Below are positions 1-8,179 of a stretch of 64,000 nucleotides of DNA, piece after piece. The translations under genes were made by a program, and so were the position numbers. Location of the stretch: positions 62,001-126,000 of the forward strand of contig CAZFHS010000008.1 in assembly GCA_964518955.1 (NCBI GenBank). Direction: 5' to 3'. The notes below the pieces were generated by a model. The model did no database searches. It had not been told where the DNA came from and saw only the letters and a program-made list of their open reading frames with translations. The stretch's first letter is position 1, and every line of letters begins with the position of its first letter. The DNA comes from JBDGYW01 sp964518955 (GTDB taxonomy: Bacteria > Gemmatimonadota > Gemmatimonadetes > Gemmatimonadales > GWC2-71-9).

Positions 1-73
1 TAGAGACGAATGAGCGCGCCCCTGCGTACCACGCGGGGGAGTATCCGTATACTGATTTGAGGAGTAATCCACT

Positions 74-850
74 GTGGACAAGGGAACTCTGTTCGGCGTT
101 GTAGCTGGCTTGCTGCTCGTGGGAGGCTCCATAGCCATGGGCTCAGGGGTCCAGATTTTCTTGAGCCCTTCGTCGCTGCTTATCGTGTTCGGTGGTACTC
201 TTGCGGCTACGGCAATAGCGTTCCCGACCAAGGAGCTCAAGCTGATCCCCCCGGTAGTACGGCGTGTATTCAAGGATCCCAAGTCGGAAATGCTCGCGAT
301 CATGCAATTTTTGATGGAGAGCCGGAAGCTCGCCAGCAAAGAAGGTCCCCTCGCTCTGGAAAAGATGGCTCAGGAAGCTCCATCAGACCCTCTGAAGAAG
401 GGGCTGACGCTGATTGCGGACGGTACCGACGGAACGGCCCTCAGGGAAATCCTCACTACCGACCAGATGACTGTCGAAGACCACCACAGAACCGGGCAAC
501 GCATCTTCAACGAGATGGGCAAATTTGCGCCCGCGTTCGGGATGATTGGAACACTAATCGGGTTGGTGCAGATGTTGGCCACGCTCGACGACCCTGCCTC
601 CATCGGTCCGTCAATGGCAGTAGCGCTCCTGACAACCTTCTACGGGGCGCTCCTCGCAAACATGTTTTTCTTGCCGATGGTCACGAAACTAGACCGTCGG
701 ATCAAAATCGAAGATCAGCAGATCGAACTCATGATCGTCGGGATGATGTCTATCAACCACAATGACAGCCTGGCCATCATGCGCGAGAAGATGAAGGCAT
801 ATTTGGCCGAACAACCCGAAAACTTCGACGAGCTCCTGAGCGGTAGATGA
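74..850 (+). CDS. motA: Flagellar motor stator protein MotA/PomA
   Basis: Inner-membrane stator subunit that, with MotB, forms the ion channel driving flagellar rotation. The 258-residue length is normal for the family. Four hydrophobic segments are visible: a pair near the N-terminus (about residues 5-25 and 30-50), then a long cytoplasmic loop, then a pair around 150-200. The third segment carries the family pattern GMIGTLIGLVQML, and the fourth FYGALLANMFFLPM. The start is GTG at 74, preceded by GAGGAG at about 58-64. The last four bases overlap the motB start (ATGA), so the two are translationally coupled. The loop includes an EMGKFAPAFG stretch typical of MotA/PomA. Whether protons or sodium are used cannot be decided from this sequence alone. 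Identification is firm. Confidence 0.95.
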   Translation: MDKGTLFGVVAGLLLVGGSIAMGSGVQIFLSPSSLLIVFGGTLAATAIAFPTKELKLIPPVVRRVFKDPKSEMLAIMQFLMESRKLASKEGPLALEKMAQEAPSDPLKKGLTLIADGTDGTALREILTTDQMTVEDHHRTGQRIFNEMGKFAPAFGMIGTLIGLVQMLATLDDPASIGPSMAVALLTTFYGALLANMFFLPMVTKLDRRIKIEDQQIELMIVGMMSINHNDSLAIMREKMKAYLAEQPENFDELLSGR

Positions 851-1716
851 GCGCCGCGCCAGTCCTGCAAGTCGAGCCGGATGCGTCCACTACACCAGTA
901 GCACCCGATATTTCGCAGTCGCCGGCGCCCGAGCGCAAGAAGTCAGACCCCCCCCCGGAGGAAGGTGCGCCTACCTGGATGGTCACCTTTGGCGACATGA
1001 TGGCGCTGCTACTGACATTCTTCATTCTGTTGTTTTCGATGTCCGAAATCGAAGTCGACAAATTCCGTGAGGCGGCAAAGTCACTGCACGAGGGTTTTGG
1101 ATCAGCTGCGATAGACTATGGGGATTATGTACCCGTTCCAACTCCCGAGGCCACAGATTCGAACGCGCCGGGAGTCGCTGATCCTGTAGATGACCGCCTC
1201 GACGAGATCGCTACCGCTCTCGAGACCTTTGCTGTTGAAAACGGTCTCGAAACCAGCCTGCTAGTTGATCGTACAGACGAGGGCGTCTACCTCAGGATCA
1301 ACGATGCGGCGCTGTTCCAGGCCGGATTTGCTGAGGTGGAACCCGATAGGCTTTGGATTATCGAAAAACTCAGCCTCATAACGAGTGCAGTCGACTTCCC
1401 GGTCAACGTGGCAGGCCATTCGGACAACACTCCGATCAGCAGCATCCGATATAGGTCAAACTGGGAACTCTCCGCGGCTAGAGCGGCGGGAGTCGCACGA
1501 GCATTGGTGGACTTGGGGCACAACCCGGCAGAGGTGCAGGTTACAGCGTTTGGTGAGTACCGGCCGATCGCTTCCAACGAGACGACTGAGGGCAGATCCC
1601 GCAACCGCCGTGTCGACCTGTTCTACTCACGACAGACAGCACTAGAAGCAATGCTCGCGGAAGAAGATGATTCAACCGCGGCAACGGTCGAAGTGTCGCC
1701 GGCCGACTCGCTCTGA
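847..1716 (+). CDS. motB: Flagellar motor stator protein MotB
   Basis: Stator partner of MotA that anchors the complex to peptidoglycan. The 289 residues contain a Pro-rich cytoplasmic N-terminus, a single membrane helix at about 43-64 with the ion-carrying aspartate (TFGDMMALLLTFF, D50), an acidic periplasmic linker, and a C-terminal OmpA-like domain at about 160-270. That domain holds the peptidoglycan-binding pattern GHSDNTPI, then NWELSAARA and a closing NRRVDLF. The start ATG overlaps the motA stop by 4 nt. No other flagellar gene lies in the window, so motAB form an isolated two-gene operon here. A short AT-richer stretch follows the stop, but no clear terminator hairpin was found. Confidence 0.95.
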   Translation: MSAAPVLQVEPDASTTPVAPDISQSPAPERKKSDPPPEEGAPTWMVTFGDMMALLLTFFILLFSMSEIEVDKFREAAKSLHEGFGSAAIDYGDYVPVPTPEATDSNAPGVADPVDDRLDEIATALETFAVENGLETSLLVDRTDEGVYLRINDAALFQAGFAEVEPDRLWIIEKLSLITSAVDFPVNVAGHSDNTPISSIRYRSNWELSAARAAGVARALVDLGHNPAEVQVTAFGEYRPIASNETTEGRSRNRRVDLFYSRQTALEAMLAEEDDSTAATVEVSPADSL

Positions 1717-1776
1717 CAACTAGTTAGGGTTTCGCTGAATCGCAACAAGGCAGGACATTTTCCAACCACCCAAGGG

Positions 1777-2028
1777 TTACCAAACGGTGCGTAACCCGCC
1801 TCCTAGGACCCTGGCCACGTGGGAAATGATTGCGCTGGCAACCTTTTCGCTGCGCCTCGTAGATGTGAGTCTACGGGCAATATCAGAGAGCGCCTTGCTG
1901 GCTGCGTCGTCCACTTCCACCCAGCACTCCTCCAGGGGTTCTCTAGCGCATAGCGCAGTGGATTGTATCACCATCATGTCTTCATTATCGGCGCGGCAGT
2001 GACAAGGCTTGAGCTGGATTGTCGCCAA
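1777..2028 (-). CDS. Small hypothetical protein downstream of the channel gene
   Basis: A possible gene of up to 83 residues, read in the same direction as the potassium-channel gene and starting 6 nt after its stop. The longest form uses a TTG start at 2028; an ATG-ATG pair near 1977 is an alternative. The middle looks protein-like, with segments such as LEECWVEVDDAASKALSDIA and a Cys near its end of the N-terminal region, but I recognise no family. No convincing ribosome-binding site was found. It fills most of the 318-bp gap between convergent motB and the channel gene, so it could equally be non-coding 3' sequence. Low confidence. Confidence 0.3.
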   Translation of the reverse strand: MATIQLKPCHCRADNEDMMVIQSTALCAREPLEECWVEVDDAASKALSDIARRLTSTRRSEKVASAIISHVARVLGGGLRTVW

Positions 2029-2034
2029 CTTCTG

Positions 2035-3402
2035 TCACGCAGCGACGAGCATCTCCTGGATCTTTGATAACAGCTCTGACGTCCTAAAACCTCTCCTCAG
2101 ACATCTGTCCGCACCTGCTTCCAACCCTTTCCGATCCGAATCGTCATCGTCCTCAACGGAGTAGAGGACCAGACGGCAGTTCACCAGTTCTGGCATCTGC
2201 CGGAGATCGCTGCAGGTCTTGTAGGTATCAGTCCCAGAAATCTCAGCGTGCAGCGCTATCAGTTGTGGCCTGACGTCACTTGCTACGGCCAGAGCTTCCT
2301 CACCTGACGCAGCGACCGTGAGCGTATGGCCGGCTGCCCTCAGTTTCCGCACCAGCTGCAGGCGAAGGGCTCGTTGGTCGTCGACAATGAGGACCTTCTT
2401 TGGAGATGTCTGGCCCTTGGCAAGCCCTCTTTCGGCGACCCTGCCATCGATACAAAGGATCACTGCATCGCGAGGTGCTATCACCGTGTCTGGATTGGGC
2501 ATGGTCTCCGTCGTTCCGTCGGATCTCCTCAGCGCCAGTGCGGTCATCGCATTCGAAAGTTTGATCACATCACCCACGGTCTTTGCGACTCCGTCATTCT
2601 GGTTGAACACACAGAGCTTGAATCCGGAGTTCGAACCCAGATCGCCAATCGTCTCCAGCATCCCTTCAGATTGATGATTCTCGGCTATGATTCGCGCGAT
2701 CTGCTGTCCGCCGAGTGTCAGCGGAGAAACAACTTTATCCGCACCAGCACGCAACATCCTGTCCTCGACGCCTTTCTGTTCGACTCTCGAGACAATCAAG
2801 ATCTTGGGGTTGAGTTCGCGTGCCGCTAGCGAGATGAACAAATTGTCGGCGTCGTCGTTCAGAGCCGCCACGACTCCAACCGCCTGCTCGACACCGACTG
2901 ACTCGAGAGCTCTGTCGGTCGTGGCGTTCGCTCTCTTCACCAGAAACCCACGGTCTTCGCTCTGTTTCACCAAATCTTCGTCGTGCTCAATGATGACAAA
3001 CTGGAGCCCCAACCTCTCGAGTTCCGAACAGATGGTGCTACCAATTCTGCCATAGCCACAAACGATATAGTGGTTCTTTAGTTTCTGGATCGCTTTTTCC
3101 ATTTTTCCTCTCCCGAGGACTAGTTCCAACTCGCTGTCGATGAGTAACCTTGCCGCGTGAGAACCGACGAACCCAACCGCAGCGACACCAACCAGAATCA
3201 ACACGACGGTAAACACCCGACCCACGCTGGAGAGCTCGTGGGTTTCTCCAAACCCCACCGTTGTGATCGTTATTACCGTCATGTACAGCGAATCGAGCAG
3301 CGTCCACCCGGGCTCGATCAGGTAGTACCCTGTCGTACCCGAGATCAGTACGCATGAAAGAGCCACCGCGACCAGGATGGTGAAGCGCGCCTTTTCCTTC
3401 AT
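2035..3402 (-). CDS. Potassium channel (Ion_trans_2 + RCK-N + RCK-C) fused to a pseudo-receiver domain
   Basis: A two-TM potassium channel protein of 455 residues. Two hydrophobic helices (about 8-28 and 61-82) flank a pore loop with the selectivity filter TVGFGE (residues 48-53). An RCK-N (TrkA-N) domain follows, with the nucleotide-binding pattern GYGRIG at 116-121, then an RCK-C domain at about 245-325. After a short linker a response-regulator fold begins (KKVLIVDDQ, 335-343). It keeps the two early acidic residues (D341, D342). The phospho-acceptor position (LIALHAEISG) holds His385 instead of Asp, the Thr/Ser position is S415, and the conserved Lys is Arg437. Spacings (43, 30 and 22 residues) fit a receiver well, so I read it as a receiver that cannot be phosphorylated. 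Channel identity is firm; the role of the C-terminal domain is unknown. It is divergent from the ATPase gene at 3714. Confidence 0.9.
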   Translation of the reverse strand: MKEKARFTILVAVALSCVLISGTTGYYLIEPGWTLLDSLYMTVITITTVGFGETHELSSVGRVFTVVLILVGVAAVGFVGSHAARLLIDSELELVLGRGKMEKAIQKLKNHYIVCGYGRIGSTICSELERLGLQFVIIEHDEDLVKQSEDRGFLVKRANATTDRALESVGVEQAVGVVAALNDDADNLFISLAARELNPKILIVSRVEQKGVEDRMLRAGADKVVSPLTLGGQQIARIIAENHQSEGMLETIGDLGSNSGFKLCVFNQNDGVAKTVGDVIKLSNAMTALALRRSDGTTETMPNPDTVIAPRDAVILCIDGRVAERGLAKGQTSPKKVLIVDDQRALRLQLVRKLRAAGHTLTVAASGEEALAVASDVRPQLIALHAEISGTDTYKTCSDLRQMPELVNCRLVLYSVEDDDDSDRKGLEAGADRCLRRGFRTSELLSKIQEMLVAA

Positions 3403-3713
3403 GTGTTCTCGACTTTCCGCATTCGCTATTAGTCAAACCGCTTCGCAACTGTACTAACGTCTTTGTCGGTTCAGGCTATCCAGAACTTGAGCGATACAGG
3501 ATTCGATGATCTGGGGTCAATTCTGAAACGCGTAATGGCGTGCTGGAATTCAAGCTGTTTCTCAGTCGGCCGATACTCCCTACTGGAGGACTGAATCACC
3601 CCAACTGCCAAGGGGACTTTTGTAATGCAGATGCGGGAGCGTGACAACAGCAAAGTCGCACGTTGCCGGCAGCGCTCCTCACGTGTGCCGGAGCCCGTGA
3701 GCTGGAGGCAACT

Positions 3714-5720
3714 GTGAGCGATCCGGGAAGGTCCGGCGTAGCTGAGCAGGAGCGAGACGCTCCGTCGGCGAAAGCACCGGCGCGGGTGTCTGTGCATAAG
3801 CAAGACGATGTCTGCAATCTCGGTGCGAAGGCCCTGGTCGAGCTGACAGGCGTAAAACCCGACCTGGTAGAGCGGGCCGAACGCATCCGCGGCCGTATGG
3901 AGAACCCAGGACCGCTGGGTGAAGTACTGGTCAAGATGGGTGCAATCACCGCTGAAGATCTGGAAAAAGCCAAACAGCGCCAAATGGCCCGGATGTCAGT
4001 AGCGGAGATACTCCACGCTCGAGGTCAACTCACTGACAAGGCAGTTGAAGTTTACCAGAAGCGAGTCGCGGAACGCCCTGTACCGTCTGATCGAGAAGTT
4101 TTGGTGGGTGGGAGCCTTGTTTCGGAAGAGCAGTACCTGAAGGCCCTGTGCGTCAAGCTCGATATACCGTTCGTCGAGCCGCAGATCAGCGACGTCGACA
4201 CCAGTCTCTACAAGAAGATCACGTTCGCATACCTGCTCAACAACCTCGTCATGCCTGTGCGCGTCGAAAACGGGCACCTGGAACTGATAGTCGCTCAGCC
4301 AGAGGAAGACCAGACAATAGTAGAGATCGAACGCACCTTTGGGAGTCGCACAAAGCTGTTGTGCTCCTCGAGCTTTCGGATAGGTGAGGCGCTCCGCACG
4401 TTAGAACGCCTAAAGGGGAAGCCTGCGGACACAGCTGGAATGAAGATCCAGTATAGAGAGCTGGACAGTACCGCCGACGGGCCAGACGACACCGGTGATG
4501 AGGCCATTCGACTCGTCGACTATCTACTCGGCAGAGCAGTGCAGTTGGGTGCAAGCGATCTCCATATTGAGCCGACACAGAATCGAGTTCGCGTACGGGC
4601 CAGGATCGACGGAGTACTGCAGCATCTATCGGATCTACCCATAGACTACTCGGCTCGGGTGACGGCACGTATCAAGATTCTCGCGCGGGCAGACGTGACC
4701 GAGAAGCGAAACCACCAAGACGGCAAAATCCACATCAGAGTCGGCGGCCAAGAAGTCGATATTCGGGTGTCGACCTATGTGTCGGTGTTCGGCGAGACTA
4801 TCGTGATGCGGTTCCTGAATCGCGAAAGTGGAATTGTTCCGCTCGAGAAGGTCGGCTTTCAGCCCCGTGTCTACGCTGCGCTGAAAAACGAGGTACTGCG
4901 AACTTCATCCGGTATGGTTCTAGTCGTGGGCCCCACCGGAAGCGGCAAAACAACCACACTCTACTCGTTCATCGATCACGCCAACGATCCCTCCCAAAAG
5001 GTCATCACGTGTGAGGATCCGGTCGAATACGTCATCGATGGAATCGTGCAATGCACAGTAGACACCGAGGCGGGGCGCACATTTGGAGAGTCCCTCCGCG
5101 CCATCGTCAGACAGGATCCCGATACGATCGTTGTCGGTGAGATCCGCGACAAGATCACGGCTTCGTTGGCTGTCGAAGCAGCTCTAACCGGACACAAGGT
5201 GTTCTCGACATTCCACACCGAGGAATCCGTGAGAGCATGCGTTCGACTCCTGGAGATGGGCGTCGATCCATTCCTCGTTTCATCCACAGTCTCTGCTGTT
5301 GTGGCCCAGAGGCTCGTTCGCCGGCTGTGCCCCGACTGCAGAGTTCCTCACCGGCCAACAACAGACGAACTCCGATTCCTCAAGGTCAGTCGTTCAGATC
5401 TGACCGACTTGGAGTTGTTCGGCCCAGGCGGCTGTGAGAAATGCAGTGCTGTCGGTTACAAAGGTCGGATGGCAGTACACGAAGTGTTGATCCCCAACGA
5501 CGAATTCCGAGAAGCGGTGTTTGACCGCGCTCAGGCGGATCACCTCCGCAAGATAGCCCGCGATCTCCCCGAGTTTTCGAGCATGCAGGAAGACGGCCTA
5601 CTCAAGGCTATGTCCGGGCTCACGAGCTTGGCTGAGATCATATCTAATGCGCCTCGCGATACGGAGCCACGACCGATGTCCGTGCTCAGAGGTATATCAA
5701 AGTCCTGGAGGGCTTCATGA
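3714..5720 (+). CDS. GspE/PilB-type secretion or type IV pilus assembly ATPase
   Basis: Cytoplasmic hexameric ATPase of the type II secretion/type IV pilus extension family, 668 residues from the GTG at 3714. That start has GGAGG at 3704-3708, five bases ahead, and is preferred to the longer frame from 3663. The N-terminal half holds two helical/MshEN-like segments, one beginning LGEVLVKMGAITAEDLEKA. The C-terminal ATPase core has Walker A GPTGSGKTTTLY (from residue 406), a Walker B region with VVGEIRDKITASLAVEAA, and the HTEES histidine region. A four-cysteine zinc motif follows (C539, C542, C574, C577), which separates GspE/PilB from PilT. The HDOD gene overlaps its stop by 4 nt. No other pilus or secretion gene is nearby, so the machine it powers cannot be told. 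Confidence 0.92.
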   Translation: MSDPGRSGVAEQERDAPSAKAPARVSVHKQDDVCNLGAKALVELTGVKPDLVERAERIRGRMENPGPLGEVLVKMGAITAEDLEKAKQRQMARMSVAEILHARGQLTDKAVEVYQKRVAERPVPSDREVLVGGSLVSEEQYLKALCVKLDIPFVEPQISDVDTSLYKKITFAYLLNNLVMPVRVENGHLELIVAQPEEDQTIVEIERTFGSRTKLLCSSSFRIGEALRTLERLKGKPADTAGMKIQYRELDSTADGPDDTGDEAIRLVDYLLGRAVQLGASDLHIEPTQNRVRVRARIDGVLQHLSDLPIDYSARVTARIKILARADVTEKRNHQDGKIHIRVGGQEVDIRVSTYVSVFGETIVMRFLNRESGIVPLEKVGFQPRVYAALKNEVLRTSSGMVLVVGPTGSGKTTTLYSFIDHANDPSQKVITCEDPVEYVIDGIVQCTVDTEAGRTFGESLRAIVRQDPDTIVVGEIRDKITASLAVEAALTGHKVFSTFHTEESVRACVRLLEMGVDPFLVSSTVSAVVAQRLVRRLCPDCRVPHRPTTDELRFLKVSRSDLTDLELFGPGGCEKCSAVGYKGRMAVHEVLIPNDEFREAVFDRAQADHLRKIARDLPEFSSMQEDGLLKAMSGLTSLAEIISNAPRDTEPRPMSVLRGISKSWRAS

Positions 5721-6574
5721 CCGGCGTTGTGCAACAAACCAGTCGCTCGCTAGCATCGCGCGTTCGGGCGCTAGTCGAAGCTGACGACGTACAGTTACCT
5801 CCGCTGCCGGAAGTGGCCACGCGTGTTCAACAAATCCTTTCCTCGGACGAAGCCGACGTGCGGGAACTGAATCAGCTCCTATCGCAGGATCCGGCGATCG
5901 TGGCGGCTCTGCTGAGGCTGGCGAATTCCGCCGTATTTGGCGGATTGCGGAGGGTCGAAGACCTCTCGATGGCGATTCAGCGTATCGGATTCAGGCAGCT
6001 CGGAGCGATCGTTACCGGATTGAGTCTCAAAGGACATTTTAGTTGTGGCTCGGGAGTCAAGAAGGAGCTGCTGGGAGTACTTTGGGACCACTCTGTCACG
6101 AGCGGTTTTGCCGCCCGTGCCATTGCGCTCCTGGTCGGTGGTGAAGCCGAAAAGGCGTTCCTTGCGGGATTGCTACACGACAGTGGCAAGGTGCTTGTGC
6201 TCACTGCCGTGAACAAGCTCGAAGAACACGGATTTGCTGAAGCTCCCACCAGAGACGTACTAATAGAGTTGATGGACGAGCTTCACGCTGAACTTGGGTA
6301 CAAGGTCCTCACAGAATGGCAGATTCCGAGTGACATCGCTGCCATCGCGAAGACGCACGAGGAAACGGAGACGGAAGCCGCCGATCCACTCTTGGCCTGT
6401 GTTAAGGCCGCAAGCTTGATTACGCGGAAATTGGGTTTCCACCTCAATCCGGACCCGGAGATGTCAGTGGTCGAGCATCCGCTCATTGAGAACCTGGGCC
6501 TGGACGACATGACCGTTGCCACGATGATGGTGGAGATGGAAGATCACCTGATGGAGATGAAACAGCTCTTTTGA
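5717..6574 (+). CDS. HDOD domain protein
   Basis: A 285-residue HDOD (HD-related output domain) protein, probably a signalling component. An N-terminal helix leads into LPPLPEVATRVQQILSSDEA, the usual opening of HDOD domains. It continues through the LANSAVFGG and SMAIQRIGFRQLGAIV segments (about 70-100) and contains LLHDSGKV at about 153-160, an HD-like pair. True HD phosphodiesterases need further metal ligands, so enzymatic activity is doubtful. The ATG overlaps the stop of the GspE/PilB ATPase gene (ATGA), implying coupled translation and a shared pathway such as pilus or surface behaviour. It converges with the gene at 6576, leaving only one base between the stops. Family assignment is firm; partner and signal are inference. 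Confidence 0.9.
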   Translation: MTGVVQQTSRSLASRVRALVEADDVQLPPLPEVATRVQQILSSDEADVRELNQLLSQDPAIVAALLRLANSAVFGGLRRVEDLSMAIQRIGFRQLGAIVTGLSLKGHFSCGSGVKKELLGVLWDHSVTSGFAARAIALLVGGEAEKAFLAGLLHDSGKVLVLTAVNKLEEHGFAEAPTRDVLIELMDELHAELGYKVLTEWQIPSDIAAIAKTHEETETEAADPLLACVKAASLITRKLGFHLNPDPEMSVVEHPLIENLGLDDMTVATMMVEMEDHLMEMKQLF

Positions 6575-6575
6575 G

Positions 6576-7430
6576 TCAAGCAAGAGCGTCGAGCAAATAC
6601 CCCTTGGTCTCGTATTGCGTTCTCTTCACGAACCCGTCGAGCTGGTATGCGAAGACGGCACCTGGATTGTGAATTCTGTCTACATCCTCCAGATTCACCC
6701 AATACCGGGAATCGAAATAGAAGAAGTTGTCGACGTACCGGGTCGCGTCTTTCATCAGCGGCCGGTCGTTCACGTGCGATAGCGTCGGGTAGTATGACGT
6801 ATCGAGTATTACCCACTGATCGTCCGACTCACGCCTATACGCCGTCCACGCGTGGCCTCCAGTTCTGGCACCTGCGCCAGCTTTCACCAATCCGCCGTAA
6901 GTGCGTATCCTGTCGTGCGGAATACCGGTGTGCAACAATAGCGAGTGAACTATGAACGCCCCGTCTTCACAGTCGCCGCTTCCCTTCCGTAAAGCAAACG
7001 TGGGCGGTGCCCAGAACTCCTCGTGCCCGTAGTTCTTGATGTCTTCTTCGTACGGGAAGTTGAATAGCACCCACTGAATTGTGGCGGTAGCCTTGTCGTC
7101 GTTGTCGCGAATCCCGTAAGTGATTTCGTCTGCCAACCTCTGCATACGTTCGTTTGGATGTTGCAGGTAGATACGGTTATAAACTGGAGAGAAGACCTTT
7201 TCTTCCTTCTGGTGCCCTTGTTGGTACACTGACAATGAAACCGACATCAGATGGTCGAAGATGTTCCGATCACTATCGGCCGCCCACCAGAGCTGGTTAT
7301 TAGCTGCTTGAGCTCGGCTCTGATTCACAATTGTTAGGAGCCCCGACCCACCTGAGTACTGGGGCCTCAGCAGTGACACTAACGCCGTACAATCCCAGCA
7401 GTTCGTGGCTCCGATCGGGGTGACTGACAA
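6576..7430 (-). CDS. Transglutaminase-like cysteine protease-fold protein
   Basis: A 284-residue protein with a transglutaminase-like core. The catalytic triad is readable: C154 in GSGDCEDGA, H193 in GGHAWTAY and D210 in WVILDTSYYP. The region before it (about 92-135) contains the helical entry typical of the family, ending VLFNFPYEED. The N-terminus has a CWDC pair (C11, C14) and no obvious signal peptide. The start is a TTG at 7430 with GGGAGG about ten bases ahead; no better start was seen. The product probably acts as a peptidase or amidase, but the substrate is unknown. A perfect CRP/FNR-type palindrome lies 39-56 bases upstream of the start, suggesting regulation by a CRP-family factor. 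Confidence 0.75.
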   Translation of the reverse strand: MSVTPIGATNCWDCTALVSLLRPQYSGGSGLLTIVNQSRAQAANNQLWWAADSDRNIFDHLMSVSLSVYQQGHQKEEKVFSPVYNRIYLQHPNERMQRLADEITYGIRDNDDKATATIQWVLFNFPYEEDIKNYGHEEFWAPPTFALRKGSGDCEDGAFIVHSLLLHTGIPHDRIRTYGGLVKAGAGARTGGHAWTAYRRESDDQWVILDTSYYPTLSHVNDRPLMKDATRYVDNFFYFDSRYWVNLEDVDRIHNPGAVFAYQLDGFVKRTQYETKGYLLDALA

Positions 7431-7468
7431 GTGTCGAAAACCTCCCGCTTGTTTCTACCAGCCGAGAA

Positions 7469-7486
7469 TTGTGATCTAGATCACAA
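7469..7486. promoter_or_regulatory. Perfect CRP/FNR-family palindrome
   Basis: The 18 bases TTGTGATCTAGATCACAA form a perfect inverted repeat. The core TGTGATCTAGATCACA is the textbook E. coli CRP consensus (TGTGA-N6-TCACA). Its centre is about 47 bases upstream of the minus-strand transglutaminase-like gene at 7430, a usual distance for an activator or repressor site. No plus-strand gene starts close by. The binding factor is not encoded in the window. Confidence 0.7.
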
Positions 7487-7683
7487 ATGAGCAAGTGATG
7501 TTCCGAAATGGAGGGATGCTTGTTGGGCACTCTTTCCCACTGTTTCCGGCGGATTCGCCGGTGTGCCGTCAATGGCGCGCAGTCCACAGCGAGGAAAAGT
7601 CGTTGCACCACCGCAACGCAATTGACCTTCTAGTGCCGCCAAAACGGCATGTCGATTTGGCAGGCAGATTAACTGAAAAGACG

Positions 7684-7989
7684 CTACGGCCTACGGGGTC
7701 TGCGCAGGCTGCGGACTCGCCGTTGCGTATACCTGCGTCGGTCGATTGATCGGCGGCGGTAGGCTCGAAGCCGCCGTGCTGCGGGGCCACGCTGATACCA
7801 GCCTCGCCTGTTCGTCCGTTTTACCGCTGGTTTGCGACTCTCAGCCAGAGTCCGCGTGTCTACCGACACGCTCTCCTGCGCCACCGGTGGGACGACTCGG
7901 GCACCCGAATCTCCACTCACGCGAGCCTGCGGCGTCGCCACAGTTGGGATCGCGATCAACACTAGCAGAATCGCAGAGATTCGTTTCAT
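7684..7989 (-). CDS. Small secreted Arg-rich protein
   Basis: A 101-residue protein from the ATG at 7989, chosen because AAGGGG lies 5-10 bases ahead and the first 22 residues form a clean signal peptide (MKRISAILLVLIAIPTVATP then QA). The mature part begins with a Val/Ser-rich stretch. Its last 40 residues are very basic, with runs such as RRSIDRRRYTQRR and RSLRRPRRP. No family is recognised. A charge this high on a secreted protein would suit binding to nucleic acid, lipopolysaccharide or an acidic partner, but that is speculation. The upstream region carries copy 1 of the dispersed 43-bp element. The low-complexity tail means the frame could be fortuitous. Confidence 0.5.
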   Translation of the reverse strand: MKRISAILLVLIAIPTVATPQARVSGDSGARVVPPVAQESVSVDTRTLAESRKPAVKRTNRRGWYQRGPAARRLRAYRRRSIDRRRYTQRRVRSLRRPRRP

Positions 7990-8078
7990 GGAGCCCCTTC
8001 CTGCTATGAAATACAGAAAGATCCGGGCCACTGGTTCACAAAACCGAAATGTGCGTGAGGCGCACGCATTCGTGTCTT

Positions 8079-8121
8079 TCAAATGTCCCAATTCCGTAGG
8101 GTCGTGCCCCAACAGCGCACT
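8079..8121 (-). repeat. Dispersed intergenic element, copy 1
   Basis: On the minus strand this reads TTGGGGCA, 13 bases, then TTGGGACA, so two near-identical octamers start 21 bp apart. The plus-strand core is TGTCCCAATTCCG followed 8 bases later by GTGCCCCAA. Two more copies are at 21310-21352 and 48561-48592. This one sits between the divergent genes at 7989 and 8180. Its nature (regulatory site, small RNA part or mobile-element scar) is unknown. Confidence 0.65.
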
Positions 8122-8179
8122 GGTGCCGTGCGGCGAGCGGCGTACGTTTGTGTAGCACTGGCTTTGGTACGAGGTGGCG

